Positions 50,920 to 59,763 of a stretch of DNA of 64,000 nucleotides are shown one piece after another. This DNA is from RGIG3102 sp964369975 (GTDB lineage Bacteria > Bacillota > Clostridia > Oscillospirales > Ruminococcaceae). The notes beneath the pieces were generated by a model. The model saw nothing but the letters and a program-made list of their open reading frames with translations, was not told the origin of the DNA and ran no database searches. Where the stretch lies: NCBI GenBank assembly GCA_964369975.1, contig CAYJFZ010000002.1, positions 1 through 64,000 on the forward strand. The letters run 5' to 3'. A program made the translations under genes and the position numbers. Numbering within the stretch: position 1 is the first letter of the stretch; every line of letters starts with the position of its first letter.

Positions 50920-52431
50920 ATGTCAAATAATTTATTTTTAGACAGTCTTAATTATACTCAAAAAGTTTTTGAATACGGCTTTGAGCAAGCCGTAGAGCAA
51001 GAAATTTTACTTGCGGATTATGATGAAGCTGTCTTTAAGATTGTAAAAACAAATATTGAGCATAGCATAACACAAAAGTATATTTCAGCAAACAAATTAG
51101 TTTTAGATGGCTATTTTAAGCTCAGTGTGTACTATCAGCCACCAGAAAGCGAAACCTTAGCTGTAACAACACAGAAAATACCTTTTCAAAAGCAAATAGA
51201 AATTCAAAATGCTATTGAAGATTTAAACTTTGTATTTATTACAGGAGAAACGCAGTTTATTAACACAAGGGCTATACACCCAACACGAATAGAAGCAAGG
51301 GGGGCGTATCATTTTACAGTAAAGATATACAAATCTTTTGAAAATCCTTTAATTACTGCAATTAACTCTAAAACTGTCTGCGCTGATGATATCCAAATCG
51401 ATTATTTTACTTTGCAAGGCCAGGGTATAAGACAGTTTAATATCGAAGATGAGATTGATTTAGATGAAGATTTAAAACAAATTATCAATGTAACAACGCA
51501 AAATATGAATATGAGTACAGCAGTTTATAAAGATAAAGTAAATGTTAAAGGTGAGGTTAAAGGTGAAATTTGGTATACGAAAAATCAAACAAGCGGTGTA
51601 TTTAAGACTACACAAACTTTTAATTATAATCAAATAATTGATATAGATGCTATTGATGAAAATAATATTGCATACACACAATACATCCCTTTAAATTTAG
51701 GCATTAGCCAAAGTGCACAAACGCAAAAAAATATGTGTACTTTAACGGCTCAATTAGACGCTAAAGTATTTAAGCGCCAGCAAGTATTGGCTTTAAGAGA
51801 TGCTTTTTCAAGAAAATATGAATATGAAACAAAAACAAAAACTATAGTTTTTGATGAAAATTTAAAATCAATTAATAAAAATATTAATATTGGTATTGAA
51901 GAAAGTTTGCAAGGTGGCTATAGTATAGTCCACTCATTTGCCTCAATTGTACAGCTTAAAACTTATTTTGAAGAAAATAATTTAGTTTTAAAAGCAAAGG
52001 TCGTTGCAAGTATAATAGTAAAAAATCTTCAAAACGAGTATGAATGTATAACAAAGGCTGAGGATTATGTGCTTGATACAATAGAAAATGTATCTAAAAA
52101 TGATGAATACTTAGCTGATGCAAAAGTTATAAGCGTTGAAAGTGTGGTAACAGATGATAAGTTAAAAATTAATTTAGTGGCCAGTTTAGATGGATTTATG
52201 ATACTAAGAAACGAGATAAAAGTATTAGATGAATTTCAAGAAGATACTGAAAAAGCACTTGTGAATAAAAGAGAGGCTTTAATTTTATACTATGCACAAA
52301 AAGATGAAAACCTATTTGAAATAGCTTCAAAATATAGAATTTCCGCTCAAAGTATTATGCAGGAAAATGAGATAGATACAAAGATAATTAAAGAAGATAA
52401 AATGCTCTTTATTCCTGCATTTGATAATTAA
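50920..52431 (+). CDS. SPOCS (DUF3794)-LysM protein, SipL-like
   Basis: This 503-residue protein has no signal peptide. It shows repeated SPOCS/DUF3794 units (roughly residues 30-150, 165-300 and 310-440, each with a VxVxGxVxxxIxY-like strand pattern such as NVKGEVKGEIWYT) and a C-terminal LysM (~450-500, YAQKDENLFEIASKYRISAQSI in part). This is the architecture of SipL of Clostridioides difficile, which binds SpoIVA to build the spore coat. The gene next to it encodes SpoIVA, which supports the call. It is preceded by a sigma-E-type promoter. Confidence 0.88.
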   Translation: MSNNLFLDSLNYTQKVFEYGFEQAVEQEILLADYDEAVFKIVKTNIEHSITQKYISANKLVLDGYFKLSVYYQPPESETLAVTTQKIPFQKQIEIQNAIEDLNFVFITGETQFINTRAIHPTRIEARGAYHFTVKIYKSFENPLITAINSKTVCADDIQIDYFTLQGQGIRQFNIEDEIDLDEDLKQIINVTTQNMNMSTAVYKDKVNVKGEVKGEIWYTKNQTSGVFKTTQTFNYNQIIDIDAIDENNIAYTQYIPLNLGISQSAQTQKNMCTLTAQLDAKVFKRQQVLALRDAFSRKYEYETKTKTIVFDENLKSINKNINIGIEESLQGGYSIVHSFASIVQLKTYFEENNLVLKAKVVASIIVKNLQNEYECITKAEDYVLDTIENVSKNDEYLADAKVISVESVVTDDKLKINLVASLDGFMILRNEIKVLDEFQEDTEKALVNKREALILYYAQKDENLFEIASKYRISAQSIMQENEIDTKIIKEDKMLFIPAFDN

Positions 52432-52443
52432 GGGGGCAGTAAA

Positions 52444-53913
52444 GTGGATATATATGAAAACATAGAAAAAAGAACAGGCGGCGATATATATATTGGAGTT
52501 GTAGGCCCTGTTAGGAGTGGTAAAAGTACATTTATTAAAAAATTCATGGAAGCATTAGTAATTCCTAATATAAAAGATGCAGATAAAAAAGTAAGGACTA
52601 TTGATGAATTGCCACAATCTGCTTCTGGCAGAACAATAATGACAACACAGCCAAACTTTATCCCAGAACAAGGTGTTGATATAGTTTTAGAAGAAAAGCA
52701 AAATTTAAAAGTGCGCTTAGTAGACTGTGTGGGCTATATGATTCAAGGAGCACATGGAAACACAGAAGAAGGCAAACCCCGAATGGTAAAAACTCCTTGG
52801 CATAAAAACGCAATACCGTTTGAGAAAGCTGCAGAAATAGGCACTTATAAGGTTATACAAGAGCATTCAACAATAGGAGTAGTAGTTACAACTGATGGTA
52901 CGATTAGTGATATTCCAAGAGAAAATTACTTAGCGGCAGAAGAAAAGGTGATAGCGCAACTTAAAACTTTGCAAAAGCCTTTTGTAGTAGTTGTAAACTC
53001 TACAAATCCAAACTCTAAAACAGCGCAAAAAACTGTTGAGTATATAAGCAATAAATATAAGGTAAGTGCAGTAAGCGCTAATTGCTTAGAGCTTGATAAA
53101 AAAGCTGTTGAAGATATACTTACTTTGATCTTAACTCAGTTTCCTATAAAAGAAATAGTAGTGAGTGTGCCTAAATGGCTGGCTATGCAAAAAAATGATT
53201 TTGCACCAAAGGCTGAAATTATGCAAAGCATAAAAGATAATTTTACTAATATTAAAGCTATAAGCGAAATCCAAAAATCAGCCTCGCAACTTTTAGAAGC
53301 AAAAAATTTAACAAAGGCGTATTTGGCTTCTGTTGATTATGGAGTTGGGGCAGCTATTTTAAATTTAGAAGTCGATAATGAATTATATTATGACACCTTA
53401 AAAGAAATAACTGGTGAAGATGTAAAAGATGACTGGGCGCTTATGGATTTAATGCAAAACTTAATATTTGCAAAAAGAGAATATGAAAAAATAGCCCCTG
53501 CCTTACAGCAAGTTCAAAGTAGTGGCTATGGGATAGTAATGCCAAGCATTGAGCAATTAAAATTAGAAGAGCCTGAAATAGTAAAGCAAGGCTCAAAGTT
53601 CGGCGTAAAACTTACAGCCTCTGCGCCGAGTTTGCATATACTAAAAGCAGATATACAAACGACAGTTTCGCCAATAGTTGGCAGTGAAAGCATGGGTGAA
53701 GAATTAGTATCTTCAATAATGAAAAATTTTGAAAGCGAGCCTTTAGAAATTTGGCAAAGCAATTTATTTGGCAATTCCTTACAAGATTTAGTGACTCAAG
53801 GCTTAAATGCAAAATTATTAAACATACCTCAAGAAGCAAGACATAGGCTTGCTGATACAGTAGAAAAGGTAGTCAATGAAGGCTGTCAAGGTTTAGTGTG
53901 TATCATTTTATAA
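52444..53913 (+). CDS. spoIVA: Stage IV sporulation protein A (coat ATPase)
   Basis: This 489-residue ATPase forms the base layer of the spore coat on the forespore surface. It begins IEKRTGGDIYIGVVGPVRSG with Walker A GPVRSGKST (~residues 22-30), has TTQPNFIPEQ, and a TRAFAC-like core followed by the long helical middle and C-terminal domains (~240-489). It ends GCQGLVCIIL, a conserved tail. The start is GTG after AAGGGGG. It lies 12 bases after the SipL-like gene and is probably transcribed from the same sigma-E promoter. Confidence 0.97.
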   Translation: MDIYENIEKRTGGDIYIGVVGPVRSGKSTFIKKFMEALVIPNIKDADKKVRTIDELPQSASGRTIMTTQPNFIPEQGVDIVLEEKQNLKVRLVDCVGYMIQGAHGNTEEGKPRMVKTPWHKNAIPFEKAAEIGTYKVIQEHSTIGVVVTTDGTISDIPRENYLAAEEKVIAQLKTLQKPFVVVVNSTNPNSKTAQKTVEYISNKYKVSAVSANCLELDKKAVEDILTLILTQFPIKEIVVSVPKWLAMQKNDFAPKAEIMQSIKDNFTNIKAISEIQKSASQLLEAKNLTKAYLASVDYGVGAAILNLEVDNELYYDTLKEITGEDVKDDWALMDLMQNLIFAKREYEKIAPALQQVQSSGYGIVMPSIEQLKLEEPEIVKQGSKFGVKLTASAPSLHILKADIQTTVSPIVGSESMGEELVSSIMKNFESEPLEIWQSNLFGNSLQDLVTQGLNAKLLNIPQEARHRLADTVEKVVNEGCQGLVCIIL

Positions 53914-53924
53914 AAAATACTTAA

Positions 53925-53957
53925 ATAAAAAAGTACTGCATAAGCAGTACTTTTTTG
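53925..53957 (+). terminator. Terminator after spoIVA
   Basis: AAAAAAGTACTGC (53927-53939) pairs with GCAGTACTTTTTT (53944-53956) around ATAA. Confidence 0.9.
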
Positions 53958-53993
53958 TTTTTCTTAAAATAAAGAAAAGTAAACAAGCTGTAA

Positions 53994-54022
53994 TTGTTAT
54001 AAATTCATATTTATGATATAAT
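53994..54022 (+). promoter_or_regulatory. Promoter of the DNA glycosylase gene
   Basis: TTGTTA (53994-53999) is 17 bases from TATAAT (54017-54022), with TGA just before the -10. Confidence 0.6.
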
Positions 54023-54049
54023 AATAAAAATGATAAAGAGGTCGTATTT

Positions 54050-54649
54050 ATGGAATATATTAAATATACAAAAGAAGCAGTAGAGTATGTAAAAAGTAAA
54101 GATGAGAAAATGAAAGCCTTAATTGAAGAAATAGGTGATGTGAAAAGAGAGAAAAAACCTGATTTATACACTGCAATTATTGATACAATTATTGGCCAGC
54201 AAATTTCAACAGCTGCACATAAAACAGTGGCAGATAGGTTTTTTGCAAAATTTCAAGATAAAACTGCTAAAGAAATTTATAACACTCCCGATGAAGAGAT
54301 ACAAAAATTAGGCTTTAGTTTTAGGAAAGTAAGCTATATAAAAAACTTTTTAGAAAAAATTATTAATAATGAAATAGACTTAAATTCGCTTTATAAAAAA
54401 AGCGATGAAGAAGTGATAAAAGAGATAACTTCAATTAAAGGGCTCGGTGTTTGGAGTGCGCAAATGCTTATGACATCTGCTATGGACAGAAAAGATATCA
54501 TAGCCTATGATGACTTAGCTATAAGAAGGGGAATAATGAAATTATACTCCTTAGATGAATTATCAAAAAAAGATTTTCATCTTTTAACAGATAAGTTTTC
54601 TCCGTATAGAACTATCGCAGCATTTTATTTTTGGGAAAACTCTAAATGA
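54050..54649 (+). CDS. HhH-GPD DNA glycosylase, AlkA-type
   Basis: This 199-residue protein removes alkylated bases from DNA in base-excision repair. The helix-hairpin-helix is SIKGLGVWSAQMLM (~residues 128-141) and the catalytic Asp follows in IIAYDDLAIRRG (~residues 150-161). IGQQISTAAHKT is a family landmark. There is no Cys cluster, so it is not an EndoIII/MutY. It is shorter than E. coli AlkA because the N-terminal domain is missing, as in many single-domain 3-methyladenine glycosylases. It stands alone. Confidence 0.9.
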   Translation: MEYIKYTKEAVEYVKSKDEKMKALIEEIGDVKREKKPDLYTAIIDTIIGQQISTAAHKTVADRFFAKFQDKTAKEIYNTPDEEIQKLGFSFRKVSYIKNFLEKIINNEIDLNSLYKKSDEEVIKEITSIKGLGVWSAQMLMTSAMDRKDIIAYDDLAIRRGIMKLYSLDELSKKDFHLLTDKFSPYRTIAAFYFWENSK

Positions 54650-54689
54650 GGATTTCTTTAATATTTCTAATAATTATCACTTAATTTTT

Positions 54690-54718
54690 TTGATTTATCA
54701 CTAAAAGTGTGGTATAAT
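54690..54718 (+). promoter_or_regulatory. Promoter of the Pro/Gln-rich membrane protein gene
   Basis: TTGATT (54690-54695) is 17 bases from TATAAT (54713-54718), with TGG just before the -10. Confidence 0.6.
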
Positions 54719-54759
54719 ACTAAAGTAAATTTTTATAACAAACAATAAACGAGGTAATA

Positions 54760-55650
54760 ATGAGCGATAAAAATATAAATAATGAAGAAGTTATCGACTT
54801 AAAAGAAGAGTTAGAAAAACCTTCGCAAAAAGAAACTTCTAAAGATAATTCAAAAAGTGCTAAAAGAAAAAGAAGAAGGATAATTTTTGGTGGAATATTT
54901 ACATCACTTGCCGTTATAGGTGTTGTATCTATAATTTTTTCAGGTATTAACTTAACAGCGCGTCTTTTAGATAATACTGCTGAAAAAAGTGAGTATGAAG
55001 AATTATTATCAACTTTAGTTATGTTCGACCCACTTCCTTTTGAAAGCGTTGATCAATTAGACATTAAAACTATTTATTTAAGTGGTTTATGGAGCGCTGT
55101 TATCAATGAAGATATGGAGCAGTTTGAAAAAAATGAATATGGTGAAACATATCTGCCGGCTATCGTAATGGACTCATACATTAAAAGTGTGTTTGGTAAT
55201 ATTGATATTAGCTACACTACATTTGAATCTGATGGAGTTCAGTATACTTTTGATGAAGAAAAGCAAGCGTACATTATCCCAGTTACAAATATTCCAACAG
55301 GATATACACCTAAAGTAGAAGATATAGACCAAGAGCTATTCTCAAGTGAAAAAACTTTACTTGTAGGCTATATTGCCCCTGCATCATCTTGGTCAGAAGT
55401 TGTGCAAACTCAAGTGACAAAATATGTGGAATATATATTCCAAAGGCAAGATGGAGAGTATTATTTAGTAGCTGTTAGAGAAAGCGATAAAGAAGTAGAG
55501 GTTATACAACCTACACAGTCTCCACAGACTCCACCACCGACTCCTACAGCCCCACCTGCTCAATCTCCACAGCCACAAGTGAATTCACAAGAAGCACAGG
55601 AAGAAACACAAGAAGAAACACAAGAAGAAATACAAGAAGAAACAGAATAA
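54760..55650 (+). CDS. Membrane protein with Pro/Gln/Glu-rich tail, unknown
   Basis: This 296-residue protein has a charged cytoplasmic N-terminus ending in KRKRRR (~residues 33-39), one helix (~40-62), an extracytoplasmic domain (~70-245) and a low-complexity tail: QSPQTPPPTPTAPPAQSPQP, then QEET repeats. The positive residues before the helix predict an N-in, C-out topology. I recognise no family. The tail looks like a cell-wall-spanning spacer and ends in four copies of a 12-base unit. It is monocistronic, with its own promoter and terminator. Confidence 0.65.
   Translation: MSDKNINNEEVIDLKEELEKPSQKETSKDNSKSAKRKRRRIIFGGIFTSLAVIGVVSIIFSGINLTARLLDNTAEKSEYEELLSTLVMFDPLPFESVDQLDIKTIYLSGLWSAVINEDMEQFEKNEYGETYLPAIVMDSYIKSVFGNIDISYTTFESDGVQYTFDEEKQAYIIPVTNIPTGYTPKVEDIDQELFSSEKTLLVGYIAPASSWSEVVQTQVTKYVEYIFQRQDGEYYLVAVRESDKEVEVIQPTQSPQTPPPTPTAPPAQSPQPQVNSQEAQEETQEETQEEIQEETE
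55597..55644 (+). repeat. Four tandem 12-base repeats, in frame
   Basis: The unit CAAGAAGAAACA occurs four times in a row with two single-base changes. Being a multiple of three, copy changes would lengthen the acidic QEET tail of the membrane protein without a frameshift. Confidence 0.8.
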
Positions 55651-55655
55651 ATTTT

Positions 55656-55696
55656 AAAAACTGACTGATTATTATAATTAGTCAGTTTATTTTTTA
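55656..55696 (+). terminator. Terminator after the Pro/Gln-rich protein gene
   Basis: AAACTGACT (55658-55666) pairs with AGTCAGTTT (55680-55688), followed by ATTTTTT. Confidence 0.75.
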
Positions 55697-55729
55697 TAAA
55701 AAAGTAAACGAGTTAGGTTAAACTGACTA

Positions 55730-55758
55730 TTTACAATTTATGAAATTATATATATAAT
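55730..55758 (+). promoter_or_regulatory. Promoter of the cyclase/AspA-like pair
   Basis: TTTACA (55730-55735) is 17 bases from TATAAT (55753-55758). Confidence 0.62.
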
Positions 55759-55793
55759 TAAAAATAAATATAATAAAATAATAAGGAGAAAAT

Positions 55794-56357
55794 ATGTTAA
55801 TTGATTTAACTATTAAAATAACTCAGGATATTTCATCTAAGGTGTCAACAAACTTAGATGCAAGTCTTATAGGACATTTAGGTACACATTTTGATGTAAT
55901 GGACAAAGAATTTCCTCTTGAATTTGTAAAAAGAGAAGGAATTGTCTTTGATGTAAAAGATATAAATTCAAGAGATATTGAAAAAAGCGATATTGATATG
56001 AGTTTAGTAAAAAAAGATATGTTTGTAGCTTTTTATACTGGCTGTGTAGAAGAGAAAAGCTATGGCACTAAAGAATATTTTCAAAATCATCATCAGCTCT
56101 CAGGCGAATTAATAGATGAGCTATTGAAAAAGCAAGTTAGTATAATAGGAATAGATGCAAGCGGTATAAGAATGGGAAAAGAGCATAAACCAGCTGATCA
56201 ATTATGCGCTGATAATAATGTGTTTGTCGTTGAAAATTTAATAAATTTAGATGAAATTTTAAAATATAGCAAAAAATTTATAGCGAATACATATCCTTTA
56301 AATTTTTCTAACTCAACTGGCCTACCTTGTAGAGTAGTAGCTGAAATTAATGTTTAA
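55794..56357 (+). CDS. Cyclase-family metal hydrolase (kynurenine formamidase-like)
   Basis: This 187-residue protein begins LIDLTIKITQDI and contains GHLGTHFDVMDKEFPLEF (~residues 26-43), the metal-binding HxGTHxD motif of the cyclase/KynB family, and IGIDASGIRMGKEHKPADQ with the H.....D segment. Members hydrolyse amide or cyclic substrates such as N-formylkynurenine; the usual HLGTHxDxP proline is a Met here. Which substrate it uses is unknown. AAGGAG precedes the ATG, and the next gene starts 10 bases after it. Confidence 0.82.
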   Translation: MLIDLTIKITQDISSKVSTNLDASLIGHLGTHFDVMDKEFPLEFVKREGIVFDVKDINSRDIEKSDIDMSLVKKDMFVAFYTGCVEEKSYGTKEYFQNHHQLSGELIDELLKKQVSIIGIDASGIRMGKEHKPADQLCADNNVFVVENLINLDEILKYSKKFIANTYPLNFSNSTGLPCRVVAEINV

Positions 56358-56367
56358 GGAGAAAAAT

Positions 56368-57309
56368 ATGTTTACTTTTAAAGATATGAGAAATGGTGAA
56401 AAAAAGCAAGTATTTATTGATATTAAAGATGGTTATAAAATACCAGTAACTTTAATTAAAGGAATAAAAGAAGGCCCTACTGTCTGCGTAACTGCTGGCT
56501 TGCATAGCGGTGAATACATAGGAGTTGAAGCGGTTGTTAGGCTTTCAAAAGAAATAAATGCAAGTAGTGTCAGTGGTAATATTATCTTAATTCACTGCAT
56601 TAACACCTCAGGGTTTTTACATAAGACAATTAGTGTAGTATATGAGGATTTGCAAAATTTAAATAGGAATTTTCCAGGAGATGAAAATGGAACAATTTCA
56701 GATGACATTAAGCTGTTTTTAGAAAGGCAGTTATACCCTAATATTGATTACTTATTTGATTTACATAGTGGTGCAAGAAACGAAGAGTTAACCCCTTGCT
56801 TATTTTTACCTGTATTATCGGATAAAGAAGGCGTATATGAAAAAGCAAAGGAATTAGCCTTTGCTACAAATATTCCTAAAGTAATTTTATCTCAAAACTC
56901 AAAAGGCTTTGTCGGCTATGCTGCTAAAAAGGGAATACCAGCCCTACTTTTAGAAAGAGGCGGACTTGCAAAAATGAGCGAGGAGGATATACAAGGGTTT
57001 GTCGATGATGTACAACTAATTTTAGAAGACTTAAAAATGTATGAGTTTGATAGTGATTTAAAGCCTTGCGAAAAGCAAGTATATACAAAAAATACCTATA
57101 TTTCAAGTGAAAATACAGGGCTGTGGTATCCTAAAAAAAGAGCGAATGAATTAGTTAAAGAAGGCGAAGTTTTAGGAGTAATTACAGACTTTTTTGGAAA
57201 TGAAATACAGACAGTTACAGCAAAACACGATGCAGTAATTTTTTACTATTTAAAAGATTTATCGGTAAAAGAAGGCGAAGATTTATATGCTTATGGGGCA
57301 GTAGAATAG
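56368..57309 (+). CDS. Succinylglutamate desuccinylase/aspartoacylase-family hydrolase
   Basis: This zinc carboxypeptidase-fold protein of about 313 residues has the metal motif GLHSGEYIG (HxxE) and a third ligand in DLHSG, with ALLLERGG near the catalytic Glu. I start at the ATG at 56368 because AAGGAG lies 7 bases upstream; a frame from 56350 would include that ribosome site. Its neighbour is a cyclase-family amidohydrolase in the same operon, so both may act one after the other on an acylated or cyclic amino-acid-like compound. The substrate is not known. Confidence 0.85.
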   Translation: MFTFKDMRNGEKKQVFIDIKDGYKIPVTLIKGIKEGPTVCVTAGLHSGEYIGVEAVVRLSKEINASSVSGNIILIHCINTSGFLHKTISVVYEDLQNLNRNFPGDENGTISDDIKLFLERQLYPNIDYLFDLHSGARNEELTPCLFLPVLSDKEGVYEKAKELAFATNIPKVILSQNSKGFVGYAAKKGIPALLLERGGLAKMSEEDIQGFVDDVQLILEDLKMYEFDSDLKPCEKQVYTKNTYISSENTGLWYPKKRANELVKEGEVLGVITDFFGNEIQTVTAKHDAVIFYYLKDLSVKEGEDLYAYGAVE

Positions 57310-57343
57310 TAAAAAAATATACTTATAACACAGTAAAATAATA

Positions 57344-57378
57344 AAAAACTACGAAAATTATATTTTCGTAGTTTTTTT
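57344..57378. terminator. Bidirectional terminator
   Basis: ACTACGAAAAT (57348-57358) pairs with ATTTTCGTAGT (57362-57372) around TAT, with A and T tracts on both sides, between convergent genes. Confidence 0.9.
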
Positions 57379-57431
57379 ATTTAAAATATATTTATATTTA
57401 AGTGATAAACAATTTATTTATTTTGAATATA

Positions 57432-58823
57432 TTAATATTCAAGTTTTAATAATTTATCTGTTGAAATAATTAATATTTCAAGTGCTCTCATAAAGCCATC
57501 AATAGAAAATCCTTCTTCGGCGCCATGTGCAGAGCCGATAAAGTCAGGTTTTTTGATGCTTCTATCGCCAATACCAAAAGCTGCAGCAAGAGGGAATATT
57601 TTTGCATAAGTACCGCCGCCTATTACATAAGGTTCTGTTTCTTGGTTTGTGATTTCATTGTATGATGATAGTAAAGCTTGAATAATAGGAGTTTTTGGGT
57701 CAATGTAGAAAGGAGGAGTTGCCCTTGTTCCAGGAACATCGCCACCTATTGGCACAAATAAACCTTTTAAAATTTCGTGCATTTCTTCATAAGTTGTGCT
57801 TGTTGGGTATCTGATGTTGATGTTTTGTGAGTATTTTCCATCTTCAAAAGTTAAGATGCCACCAACACAAGTCAATGGGTCAAATAAACCATCATCAGAA
57901 TCAATACCAACACCTGAGCCGTCTGTTGCACTATGAAGTTTTTGTAAAAGTAGCATATAAGGCTTTTCGTCTTGAGTGAACAAGTCGTTTTCTAAGCAAA
58001 AATCTACTAATAAGCCGATAGCATTTACAGTGTTTTTAGGTGAAGCAGCGTGACCGCCAATACCTGTAGCTGTAATTTTTGTGTTTTCGCCTTCTTTTAC
58101 TATTTCAAAATTTTCTTTGCTTTGTAAAGTTTTATCAGTTTTAATTACTAATTCAGCCTTATCAGGAACAACATTGCTTGCAACGCCTGCTTTTACACTA
58201 ACGATATTTGTATTTTTAATTTCATTACTGATTAAATTAAATGAAGCAATACCTTTTTCACCAACACAAACAGGGAATGCGCCGTCAGGAGTGAAAACAA
58301 ATTCAGGAGCTGGCTGAGTTTTTACATAGTATTTTGCATCTTCCATACCTGTTTCTTCATTACAACCTAAGATTGCTCTTAGTGAATAAGGAAGTGTAGG
58401 ATAGTTTTCTTTAAAGAATTTGAGCATGTATAAGCTAAGTACACAAGCGCCTTTATTATCAGCAACGCCCCTGCCGATTAGCCAATCCTCAACTATTCTT
58501 ACAGTGAAAGGATCACCCTTCCAGCCATTGCCCTCAGGCACTACATCTAAATGGCCAATACTCGCTAAATACTTATCACTTTCACCTTGGATGTAAGCAT
58601 AGCCTAAATGGTTTTCACAGTTATGTGTATCAAGGCCTAATTCTTCTGCAAGTGCTAAAGCTCTTACTAAAGCTTTTTTTGGACCCTCGCCATAAGGTGC
58701 ATCAGGTAAAGGTGCTTCTTGTACGCTTTTTATGCTTACAAGCTCGATAATATTTTTAATGATATCATCTTTGTGAGAAGCTACAAAGTCTTCTACTTTT
58801 TTGCGAAAAGCTGGTTCTATCAT
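57432..58823 (-). CDS. M20 dipeptidase (PepV/Sapep-like)
   Basis: This 463-residue metallopeptidase has the M20 zinc motifs: IGHLDVVPEG (~residues 90-99), GRGVADNKGA (~residues 115-124), and CNEETGMEDAKYY (catalytic Glu plus ligand). The GHAASPK and SAHGAEEGFSI motifs near the C-terminus complete the site. The length and GNGWKGDPF fit the Sapep/PepV group that cleaves dipeptides. AGGAGG precedes the ATG. It is transcribed alone on the minus strand. Confidence 0.93.
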   Translation of the reverse strand: MIEPAFRKKVEDFVASHKDDIIKNIIELVSIKSVQEAPLPDAPYGEGPKKALVRALALAEELGLDTHNCENHLGYAYIQGESDKYLASIGHLDVVPEGNGWKGDPFTVRIVEDWLIGRGVADNKGACVLSLYMLKFFKENYPTLPYSLRAILGCNEETGMEDAKYYVKTQPAPEFVFTPDGAFPVCVGEKGIASFNLISNEIKNTNIVSVKAGVASNVVPDKAELVIKTDKTLQSKENFEIVKEGENTKITATGIGGHAASPKNTVNAIGLLVDFCLENDLFTQDEKPYMLLLQKLHSATDGSGVGIDSDDGLFDPLTCVGGILTFEDGKYSQNINIRYPTSTTYEEMHEILKGLFVPIGGDVPGTRATPPFYIDPKTPIIQALLSSYNEITNQETEPYVIGGGTYAKIFPLAAAFGIGDRSIKKPDFIGSAHGAEEGFSIDGFMRALEILIISTDKLLKLEY

Positions 58824-58837
58824 AAGATACCTCCTAA

Positions 58838-58887
58838 TGTGTTTTATTTTTTAACACAATTATATCATAAAATAAATATATAGTAAA
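58838..58887 (-). promoter_or_regulatory. Promoter of the M20 gene with downstream inverted repeat
   Basis: On the minus strand TTTACT (58882-58887) is 17 bases from TATAAT (58859-58864), with TGA before the -10. Directly downstream TGTGTT/AACACA (58838-58843, 58853-58858) forms an inverted repeat at the transcription start, which might bind a regulator. Confidence 0.5.
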
Positions 58888-58984
58888 CTTAACGCATCAG
58901 TATTTCACAAAATATTAATATTTGCTGTTTTATAGAAGTATGATGCGGGGTTTTGAGTAAAACAATGGATTAAAGGATTAGAAA

Positions 58985-59332
58985 ATGAAGAAAAAATTAA
59001 ATATCAACACAATTTTAATAGGCTTTGTTTTAGTAATTGCAATAGGAAGCTATGCTTTTATGCAACTAACTAAAAGTGAGGGTAGTTTTGCAGTAGTTAC
59101 AAATGTAAGTAAAGACTCGCAAGAAACGATAATATTTTTAAATGATGATGGCGAGCATTTTATAGATGGGATACTGCCTACAACTCTTTTAGTAGAAAAC
59201 GGTACTATAAAATTTATAAATAGCCAATGTCCTGATCATATCTGCGAAGCATATGGCGAATTACACGAAAGTTATCATGTAGCTTCTTGCTTGCCCGCAG
59301 GAGTAGTAGTTACTATAGAAACAGATGAATAA
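58985..59332 (+). CDS. NusG-domain-II-containing membrane protein
   Basis: This 115-residue protein has an N-terminal helix (~residues 8-26) and a small beta domain with CPDHICEAYGELHESYHVASCLPAGVVV (~residues 80-107, in part): two Cys in CPDHIC and one in ASCLP, the pattern of NusG-domain-II proteins. They are often found near Rnf-type and flavin-using genes in clostridia; here rnfC lies 1.4 kb downstream with three minus-strand genes between. Its role is unknown. The ATG follows AAAGGA. Confidence 0.82.
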   Translation: MKKKLNINTILIGFVLVIAIGSYAFMQLTKSEGSFAVVTNVSKDSQETIIFLNDDGEHFIDGILPTTLLVENGTIKFINSQCPDHICEAYGELHESYHVASCLPAGVVVTIETDE

Positions 59333-59341
59333 TTATAAAAT

Positions 59342-59378
59342 AAAAAACAAGACTTTTATAAAAGTCTTGTTTTTTTAT
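59342..59378. terminator. Bidirectional terminator
   Basis: ACAAGACTTTT/AAAAGTCTTGT (59347-59357, 59360-59370) with AT between, flanked by A and T tracts, between convergent genes. Confidence 0.9.
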
Positions 59379-59391
59379 ATGTATATGTAAA

Positions 59392-59745
59392 TTATTTTAC
59401 TACAGCATTACATACAATTTCAACTAAGAGGCTATCGCTTGCAAGTTTTGCTTCAACACAGGCACGAGTAGGCTCGTTGTCTTTAATTACCCAAGCGTCC
59501 CAAACACTGTTCATATCTTTAAATAAAGCCATATCGCTAACATATACAGTTGCAGCTAAAATATGCTTTTTATCGCTACCGTACTTTTCTAAAATATCTT
59601 CAATTTTTTGCAAAACTTCTGCTGTTTGCTGTTTTATATCACCAGAAGGGTCGCTACATACTTGTCCTGCAATATAGATAATTCCATTATGCTCTACAAC
59701 TTTTGAATATCTACCATTTGCCTCAAATCTTCTAATTTCTGCCAT
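59392..59745 (-). CDS. RidA-family enamine/imine deaminase
   Basis: This 117-residue protein removes reactive enamine intermediates that come from PLP enzymes such as threonine dehydratase. It has ILAATVYVSDMALFKDMNSVWDAW (in part) and the key Arg in PTRACVEAKLASDSLLVEI (~residues 91-109). The variant GQVCSDPSGDI near residue 28 suggests a RidA subgroup other than the archetype. Its start is preceded by AAAGGAG; the small-peptide gene lies just upstream on the same strand. Confidence 0.9.
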   Translation of the reverse strand: MAEIRRFEANGRYSKVVEHNGIIYIAGQVCSDPSGDIKQQTAEVLQKIEDILEKYGSDKKHILAATVYVSDMALFKDMNSVWDAWVIKDNEPTRACVEAKLASDSLLVEIVCNAVVK

Positions 59746-59763
59746 AATAAATCTCCTTTGATA

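Noticed and set aside
55597..55644. CRISPR-like repeats
   Set aside because: The short repeats are contiguous, in frame within a gene and have no spacers. I see no CRISPR array elsewhere in the window.
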